A DNA stretch of 64,000 nucleotides from Phocoena phocoena (lineage: Eukaryota > Chordata > Mammalia > Artiodactyla > Phocoenidae): positions 111,491,316 to 111,555,315 of the forward strand of contig NC_089222.1 of assembly GCF_963924675.1 (NCBI RefSeq). Direction: 5' to 3'. Every line of letters starts with the position of its first letter. Within the stretch, counting starts at the first letter, position 1. This document shows positions 56,877 through 64,000 of this stretch, piece by piece. The notes below the pieces were generated by a model that was given only the letters and a program-made list of their open reading frames with translations, was not told where the DNA came from and did not search any database. The position numbers and the translations under genes are program-made.

Positions 56877-56878
56877 TA

Positions 56879-58139
56879 ACTGTATTTCATCATCTATTCC
56901 AATCGACTGTATTTTAATCAGTCAGTCAGCCATTGATTATAAGGCACATCATTATATGCATCACTAAGAAAGAGAACATATTTCCATTTAAATTTGACAC
57001 ATCATCACTTGTAAGATGAACCTCCATTTCATAGATGAAAGACATGGAGAAGGAGGGCACCACAGATTGATGAAATGTAGTGAACGTATGTATGTTGATG
57101 TGCCTTTTCCTCTTGTACTTCTAGTGTCAACTACCAAGCATATTACATTGATATTTTACTTACCTGCCTTCTTTCACTCTTCTTTTCTTAAATCAAATTT
57201 ATGTGCAAGTAATTTTGCTGATATGGCCTTGATTTTAGGATGCAGTTTAAGGCCTGTGCTTGGGTTCTCTCCAATGTATGTCATGGATCTTGGCACTATT
57301 TACTCCTGCAGAGTTAATTTCATTTATTCTGCCTTCAGTTGGCCAGTGACACAGATATCAGAGAGAGCTGGCACATGAGTCCAGTACTTGGGTACCACTT
57401 TGTTATCCCAGATTAAAAGAATTATTCAAAAATACATATCAATTTTATGGAGTAGTATGCCATTCGTTATGTTAGTTTCTATAATTTTTAATGATTTTGA
57501 AATATTTTAAAATTAAATATTTAAAGGTTTAAATAAGAAAAAAATACATATCAATTTTAAAAGCATTTGGGCTAAGATCTACAAAATTGTGAGGGAGGAA
57601 AAGTTAGTCTTCAGTGTCACCCTTCTTCCTGATGGCTAATTTTCTTACTTAGTATTCCAAAACATAAAGGTCAGAGGGTGCCCTATTATTCTGGGTAAAG
57701 CCCACAGCTCCTACTAAAAGCTGTGTGTTCTTTCTCTTATATTCTTAGGGATAGCATTTTAGCAATAAGCAAATCTGATAATATTATCCTTCCAATTGGA
57801 CAAAGAGAGGGAAGTGAGATTCTGCCCCCAGAAAAAAAAATGATATGCATTTAACACTGACTTTTGGGAAAGCAATTAATATTTTGTTTTTATCCTATAA
57901 TTAGGGATTTAAGTGAGTTGGGTAGAGGCAGGGCAGTTTTAGAACAAATAACAAAGGAGAGAAATTATGACAGGTTACCAGGTAAGATATTTTGGGGAAG
58001 GTGGACCTTCCATCTATCCACAGTGTATAGTTAGAACTAAAGTCATTAATACCAAGGACTAGCCTAGATTTAGGGAGAGCTTTTGCTTCATCTCAAAGAA
58101 AACTTTATAATAGTCATACAGTAGATTCTAGAGAAAAAG
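56879..58139. other. Intergenic sequence, no gene seen
   Basis: A 120-codon plus-strand frame at 57016-57378 is not recognisable and has no flanking exon signals that I trust. 'aaaaatacatatcaatttt' occurs at both 57429 and 57540, about 110 bp apart. Confidence 0.45.
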
Positions 58140-58800
58140 CCATTCATTTACTCATTCATAATCTTTTTTAGCATCTGTTATCAGCCTGGCCTGGGCTTGG
58201 TGTTAGGGAGATAGCAATAAAATAGATTTAGGTTTTGCTCTCATGGAATTTATAGTACGGCAGAGAGTATAGGCATTAAATAAGTAATTGTATGTGTAGT
58301 AGGCATTATAAAAGAGATATGCAGGATGTTATGGGATCCAATCTAGTGTTTGACAACCTAGGGTTGGGTCAAGGAGACGACATCTTATTTGAAACCTCAA
58401 AGATGGGTGCATAGTAACTTGGTGAAAGTAGGGAATGGAGCAGGACTTCTAGGCTCAGGGAAAAGTCAGTCTTTTTGAGGGCCCAGAGGCCAGAGTGTTA
58501 ACAGTACCTCACTAAAGCTAGAAGAAACTAACTGTGAAAGAAATATAAGAAGGTATGTAAGAGACAAGACTGAGATGTTAGGTGAGGACCACCCACATTG
58601 TGGGAGGCCCTGTAAGCCATTTAAGTAGCTTGGATTTTATTCTAAAAGACATTGAAATATATTAAATTGTCTTAAGCAAGACTTAACTCATTTTATGCTT
58701 TTACTTTTTACTTTTTTAATATTCTAGCTGAGAGTAAAGAATAGATTAAAGAAGGGATTGACTGAATGCAAGAGACCACTGAGAAAGCCATTGGAGTACA
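58140..58800 (+). repeat. Ancient interspersed repeat, family not resolved
   Basis: Order of motifs: 'cattcatttactcattcat', 'gcctgggcttggtgttaggg', 'gggaggccctgtaagcc', 'ggattttattctaaaagac'. This is a widespread ancient mammalian repeat pattern, also present in part at 40570-40940. Class not named. Confidence 0.5.
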
Positions 58801-59852
58801 CCAGTGGGGACCACCATGCTGGGAATAGAGAAGGGTGCTTGGCACCCACAGGAAAGCAGGGGAAAAGTGGATAAATCTGAGAGCAATTTGGAGGTTGACT
58901 TTTTAAGATTTATATGCTCAATGAAGAAAAAGAAGCCATCAAGGATGACTGCATGAATGCCAGTTTTCCCTCTTGAGCAACTGGGTAGGTAGTGATACCA
59001 TTTCTGAAAACAACAACAAAAACCAAACCAAACAAAAAAAGGGGGAAAACAACAAAAATGGGAAAAATTCCAGAGGAACTCTGACATTAAGGATCAAGTA
59101 ATAAAGAGAGAGGTGACAGAGGAGATCAAAAAGGTACAGACAATCAGTACAAGGAAAATCTAAAAAAAAGAAAACTTGTTAAAGAAACCAAAGAAAGCAT
59201 TTCCAGAGTGAAAATCAACAATGTCAAATGCTACTGAAAAATCAAGCTACATAAAAACTAGAATTGTTCTACTGGAGTTATTGACATGGTACTCACTGGC
59301 AGCCGTGGAAAGACTAGTTTTGACAGTGTAGCATAAGTAGAAAGCACCAGGAATAACTGAGAAGGGAGGTAATGGGATTATAGAATATAAACTCATTTAA
59401 GAAGTTTGACAGTTAAAGGGAAGATATGAAACATGTTTACATGCATATGGAAAGTAGCCATATGTGACAGTGTGTGATAGTCAAGGGTTTTTTTGAAAGC
59501 AATAAAAACTAACCTTAAACTAGTTTATATAAAAAGAGAGGAAATTTCTTACAAGGATACAAAGGAATCTCAAGGAACCCAAGGGCAGGCAGAGAACACA
59601 ATTTGCCAGAATCCAACTTACTAACTGATTAATTACCAGGTTTGCTTGTTTGAAGAGCTTTAGTTGATCAGATTTTATTGTGATTGCATAAATATTTGTG
59701 GGAATGTTTACTTTTGTGTCTTCCCTACTCTCTATTGCTAGAGTGGAAGACCAAGGTGAAGGTAAAGAAGATTGAGGGCAATAAGATAGCATAATCACAA
59801 GAATGTACATAATTTTTTGTGGATATATTCTTCTTATGACTATATATATAAA

Positions 59853-59860
<8 letters not shown>
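58801..59860. other. Intergenic sequence, no gene seen
   Basis: Purine-rich in part (59000-59180), with short A-runs. An AT microsatellite leads into the next SINE at 59840-59869. No coding signal. Confidence 0.5.
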
Positions 59861-59869
<9 letters not shown>

Positions 59870-59906
<37 letters not shown>

Positions 59907-60096
59907 GGTACGCGGGCCTCTCACCGTTATGGTCTCTCCCGTTGCGGAGCACAGGCTCTGGATGCGCAGGCTCAGCGGCCATGGCTCACGGACTCAGCCG
60001 CTCCGTGGCATGTGGGATCTTCCCAGACCAGGGCACGAACCCGTGTCCCCTGCATCGGCAGGCAGACTCTCAACCACTGCACCACCAGGGAAGCCC
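59870..60096 (-). mobile_element. Young CHR-type SINE with a long T-run
   Basis: Antisense young SINE: T-run of about 35 at 59870-59904, body, and head ending at 60096. The left flank is an AT microsatellite, so the target duplication cannot be read. Confidence 0.96.
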
Positions 60097-60819
60097 TGCT
60101 CTTTAATTTTTAATTAAGTCTGTTTTGAAGCATTCTTTTCCTTTGATATCCGTAAATACTCTTCTTTTTCTTCTGCCTTTTTCAACACTTCTGTCTCCTC
60201 TGTCTCCTTTTTTGGCTCTTCTGCACTTGCCCTCTAAGGGAGGGTTTGGTTCAAGTCTTCAAACCTGAGCCCAAATCTGCATATATTACTTTAGTCTCCT
60301 TTAGGAATAAGACCCTTAAAGGAAATTCTCTCAGCAAAAACCTTTTTACTCCAGTAGAGCTACATACTGTAACTTCCACAGCCTGGGGTTGCATGATGAA
60401 TACACAGATCCCCACAGCCATGATGCATCTCTGATTGACTCTTTATTGACATTCTCTATGTGAAGCCTCTCACTGTCCACTGAATGGCACCATTGTTCAC
60501 ACACGCCAGGACTAAAATATATGCTGCAACCTGTAGGCCCTGAACCTTGAACAGCCTTGCTAGACTGGTCAAGCTATTTGCACAGTCTAACTAGAACAAT
60601 TTCCCTTGACCCATCAGATCCTGGATCATTTTTCTCCACCATTTTCAGTGTTACTTCCTGGTTCCAGCATGCCTTATGCTTTAATTAGATGTTGCAGCCT
60701 AGTTTCCCTATATAAACTTATCACTGCAGCTTAGTTGGTGTACTTGATGACTCCAAAACACACTTTGTACTGTCCAGGAGAGCAGATAGTGGGCTGCAAA
60801 GTCAAACTATCTTATAATT
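60097..60819. other. Intergenic sequence, no gene seen
   Basis: No recognised repeat or coding frame. Confidence 0.5.
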
Positions 60820-60936
60820 GAGTTTTGAAAGTTCTTTATATATTCTGGATGAAGTCCTTTATCAGATAAATGCTTTGCAAATATTTTCTCTCAGCCTGTG
60901 TCTTGTCACTTCATTCTTTTAAGAATGTCTTTCAAA
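60820..60936 (-). repeat. Older L1 fragment (ORF2 3' region), antisense
   Basis: The sequence 'gttctttatatattctggat', 'gtcctttatcagataaatg', 'tttgcaaatattttctctc' is the reverse complement of a well-known stretch of L1 ORF2. The young L1 that starts at about 60937 follows it directly, so the younger L1 probably landed in this older fragment. Confidence 0.7.
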
Positions 60937-61821
60937 GAGGAACCAAGATGGCAGAGTAGAAGGACATGCTCTCACTCCCTCTTGCGAGAACACCAGAATC
61001 ACAACTAGCTGCTGGACAATCATCAACAGGAAGACATCGGAACTCACCAAAAAAGATACCCCACATGCAAAGACAAAGGAGAAGCCACAATGATACGGGA
61101 GGATGGGGGCAATCACAGTAAAATCAAATCCCATAACTGCTGGGCGGGAGACTCACAGACTGAAGAACACTAATACCACAGAAGCCTACCCAGTGGAGTG
61201 AAGGTTCTGAGGCCCACATCAGGCTTCCCAACCTGGGGGTCCAGCAACGGGAGGAGGAACTCCTAGAGAATCAGATTTTGAAGCCTAGGGGGAATTGATT
61301 ACAAGACTTCAACAGGACTGGGGGAAACAGAGACTACACTCTTGGAAGACACACACAAATTACTGTGTACATCAGGACACAGGGGAAGGAGCAGCGACCC
61401 CAGGGAAGACTGAACCACACCTACCTGCTGGTGTTGGAGACTCTCCTGCAGAGGCGGAGAGGGGGGGCTGTGGCTCACGCTGGGGACAAGGACATTGACA
61501 GCAGAAGTTCTGGGAAGCACTCCTTGGTTTGAGCCCTCCCAGAGTCTGTCATTACCCCACCAAAGAGCCCAGGTAGGCTCCAGTGTTGGGTTGCCTCAGG
61601 CCAAACAACCAACAGGGAGGGAACCCAGCCCCACCCATCAACAGTCAAATGGATTAAAGTTTTACTGAGCTCTGCCCACCAAAGCAACAGTCTACCCACC
61701 ATGAGTCCCTCCCATCAAGCCTCTTAGATAGCCTCATCCACCAGAGGGCAGAGAGCAGAAGCAAGAACTACAATCCTGCAGCCTGTGGAACAAAAACCAC
61801 ATTCACAGAAAGATAGACAAG

Positions 61822-62729
61822 ATGAAAAGGGGGAGGGCTATGTACAAGATGAAGGAACAAGATAAAATCCCAGAAAAACAACTAAATGAAGTGGAGGTAG
61901 GCAACCTTCCAGAAAAAGAATTCAGAATAATGATAGTGAAGATGATCCAGGACCTTGGAAAAAAAATGGAGACAAAGATCGAGAAGATGCAAGAAATGTT
62001 TAACAAAGACCTAGAAGAATTAAAGAACAAACAAACAGAGATGAACAATACAATAACTGAAATGAAAGCTACACTAGAAGGAATCAGTAGCAGAATAACT
62101 GAGGCAGAAGATCGGATAAGTGACCTGGAAGACAGATTGGTGGGATTCACTGCTGTGGAAAAGAATAAAGAAAAAAGAATGAAAAGTAATGAAGACAGCC
62201 TAAGAGACCTCTGGGACAACATTAAATGCAACAACATTCGCATTATAGGGGTCCAAGAAGGAGAAGAGAGAGAGAGAAAGGACCAGAGAAAATATTTGAA
62301 GAGATTATAGTCAAAAACTTCCCTAACATGGGAAAGGAAATAGCCACCCAAGTCCAGAAAGCATAGCAAGTCCCATACAGGATAAACACAAGGAGAAACA
62401 TGCCGAGACACATAGTAATCAAACTGGCAAAAATTAAAGACAAAGAAAAATTATTGAAAGCAGCAAGGGAAAAATGACAAATAACATACAAGGGAACTCC
62501 CATAAGGTTAAAAGCAGATTTCTCAGCAGAAACTCTACAAGCCAGAAGGGAGTGGCATGATATACTTAAAGTGATGAAAGGGAAGAACCTACAACCTAGA
62601 TTATGCTACCGGGCAAGGATCTCATTCAGATTCGATGGAGAAATCAAAAGCTTTACAGTCTAGCAAAGGCTAAGAGAATTCAGCACCACCAAACCAGCTC
62701 TACAACAAATGCTAAAGGAACTTCTCTAA
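61822..62729 (+). pseudogene. L1 ORF1 (RNA-binding chaperone), frameshifted
   Basis: ATG at 61822; open for 162 codons to 62310, covering the coiled coil (DRISDLEDRLVGF) and the start of the RNA-recognition domain (CNNIRIIGVQEGEE). A length change in a GA-rich run at about 62265-62280 shifts the frame. The continuation (EKIFEEIIVKNFPNMGKEIA, then RHIVIKLAKIKDKEKLLKAA) is read in another frame and contains further stops, ending at 62729. The protein cannot be made whole. Confidence 0.9.
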
Positions 62730-62787
62730 GTGGGAAACACAAGAGAAGAAAAGAACCTACAAAAACAAACCCAAAACAATTAAGACA

Positions 62788-64000
62788 ATGGTCTTAGGAA
62801 CACACATATCCATAATTACCTTAAATGTGAATGCATTAAATGTTCCAACCAAAAGACCCAGAATTGCTGAACGGATACAAAAACAAGGTCCATATATATG
62901 CTGTCTACAAGAGGCCCACTTCAGACCTAGGGACACATACAGACTGAAAGTGAGGGGATGGAAAAAGATATCCCATGAAAATGGAAATCAAAAGAAAGCT
63001 GGAGTAGCAATACTCATATCAGATAAAATAGACTTTAAAGTAAAGAATATTACAAGAGACAAGAAAGGACACTACATAATGATCAAGGGATCAATCCAAG
63101 AAGAAGATATAACAATTATAAACATATATGCACCAACATAGGAGCACCTAAATACATAAGGCAACTGCTAACTGCTATAAAAGAGGAAATGGACAGTAAC
63201 ACAATAATTGTGGGGGAATTTAACATCTCACTTACACCAATGGACAGATCATCCAAAATAAACATAAATAAGGAAACAGAAGCTTTAAATGACACAATAG
63301 ACCAGATAGCTTTAATTGATATTTATAGGACATTCCATCCAAAAACAGCATATTACACTTTCTTCTCAAGTGCGCATGGAACATTCTCCAGGATGGATCA
63401 CATCTTGGGTCACAAATCAAGCCTTAGTAAACTTAAGAGAACTGAAATCATATCAAGGATCTTTTCTGACTACTAAACTATGAGACTAGAAATGAATTAT
63501 AGGGAGAAAAACGTAAAAAACAGAAACACATGGAGACTAAACAATATGTTACTAAATAACCAGGAGATCACTGAAGAAATCAAAGAGGAAACCAAAAAAT
63601 ACTTAGAGACAAATGACAATGAAAATACGATGATTCAAAACCTATGTGATGCAGCAAAAGCAGTTCTAAGAGGGAAGTTTATAGCTATACATGCCTACCT
63701 CAAGAAACAAGAAAAATCTCAAATAAACAATCTAAACTTACACCTAAAGGAATAAGAGAAAGAAGAACAAACAAAACCCAAAGTTAGCAGAAGGAAAGAA
63801 ATCATAAAGATCAGAGCACAAATAAATGAAATAGAAACAAAGAAAACAATAGCAAAGATCAATAAAACTAAAAGCTGGTTCTTTGAGAAGATAAACAAAA
63901 TTGATAAAGCATTAGCCAGACTCATCAAGAAAAAGAGGGAGAGGACTCAAATCAGTAAAATTAGAAATGAAAAAGGAGAAGTTACAAAAGACACTGCATA
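62788..64000 (+). pseudogene. L1 ORF2 (endonuclease part), disrupted, cut by the window end
   Basis: ATG at 62788 with ISIITLNVNALNVPTKRPRI, the standard L1 ORF2 start. The APE-type endonuclease runs through CCLQEAHFRPRDTYRLKVRG to a frameshift at about 63138 that ends the first frame in a TAG (63139-63141). The second piece, 63189-63476 (IIVGEFNISLTPMDRSSKIN), ends at a TAA. The same frame resumes at 63480 (MRLEMNYREKN) and stops at 63755. The reverse transcriptase would lie beyond the window. Confidence 0.92.

Larger units (their letters stand above)
60937..64000 (+). mobile_element. 5' half of a long L1 (LINE-1), cut by the window end
   Basis: Begins with an L1 5' end (CCAAGATGGCAGAGTAGAAG at 60943-60962), followed by a 5'-UTR of about 880 bp, ORF1 (61822-62729) and ORF2 from 62788 to beyond the window. 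Both ORFs are broken but better preserved than those of the antisense L1 at 12.56-18.64 kb. Whether the 3' end is present cannot be seen. Its 5'-UTR matches the antisense copy's, for example the Ser/Pro-rich region near 61520-61640 against 17960-18070 on the other strand. Confidence 0.95.

Noticed and set aside
57016..57378. Plus-strand 120-codon frame
   Set aside because: No recognisable domain and no trustworthy exon or promoter signals. Composition is like that of random frames nearby.

Overview
This window is non-coding mammalian DNA packed with retrotransposons. It is almost certainly cetacean (whale or dolphin). Fourteen copies of a young tRNA-derived SINE of the cetacean CHR type and four copies of an older, longer relative are present, together with L1 elements whose 3' ends look cetartiodactyl. 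I found no convincing exon of a host gene. The base composition is A+T rich, apart from the SINEs and a few ancient repeats.

Layout. 1-12.5 kb holds unannotated or ancient sequence with scattered SINEs, two compound L1 3'-end insertions (4050-4311 and 5410-6168) and microsatellites. 12.56-18.64 kb is a nearly full-length, decayed L1 on the minus strand, with a young SINE inserted in its reverse transcriptase region. 18.6-33.4 kb holds old repeats: MIR, L2, two MaLR LTRs (23889-24472 and 24776-25147), a Tigger-like element (25477-25707) and two old long SINEs. 33.4-39.4 kb is an L2 3' end interrupted by a SINE and then by an endogenous retrovirus. 39.4-60.8 kb is further old sequence with nine SINEs and a second Tigger-like element (56407-56876) that itself carries a SINE. 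60.9-64.0 kb is the 5' half of a second long L1 on the plus strand, cut off by the window edge.

The main feature is the endogenous retrovirus at 34159-39355 (5,197 bp). It has two 438-bp LTRs that I read as identical, a perfect 6-bp target-site duplication (ATCTTT), an 18-nt primer binding site matching tRNA-Phe, and a polypurine tract. Its pol frame is 868 codons, uninterrupted, and keeps every reverse transcriptase, RNase H and integrase catalytic residue. Most of gag is missing: a short N-terminal Gag piece runs in frame straight into the protease. env is reduced to an N-terminal surface fragment and a C-terminal transmembrane tail in another frame. It is therefore a very recent insertion of a deleted, IAP/betaretrovirus-like element. 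It could not make a complete particle alone but could still encode pro-pol enzymes. The arrangement resembles the gag-deleted type I-delta-1 IAP elements of mouse, which spread with help from other copies.

All calls come from reading the sequence; repeat family names were not checked against a library.
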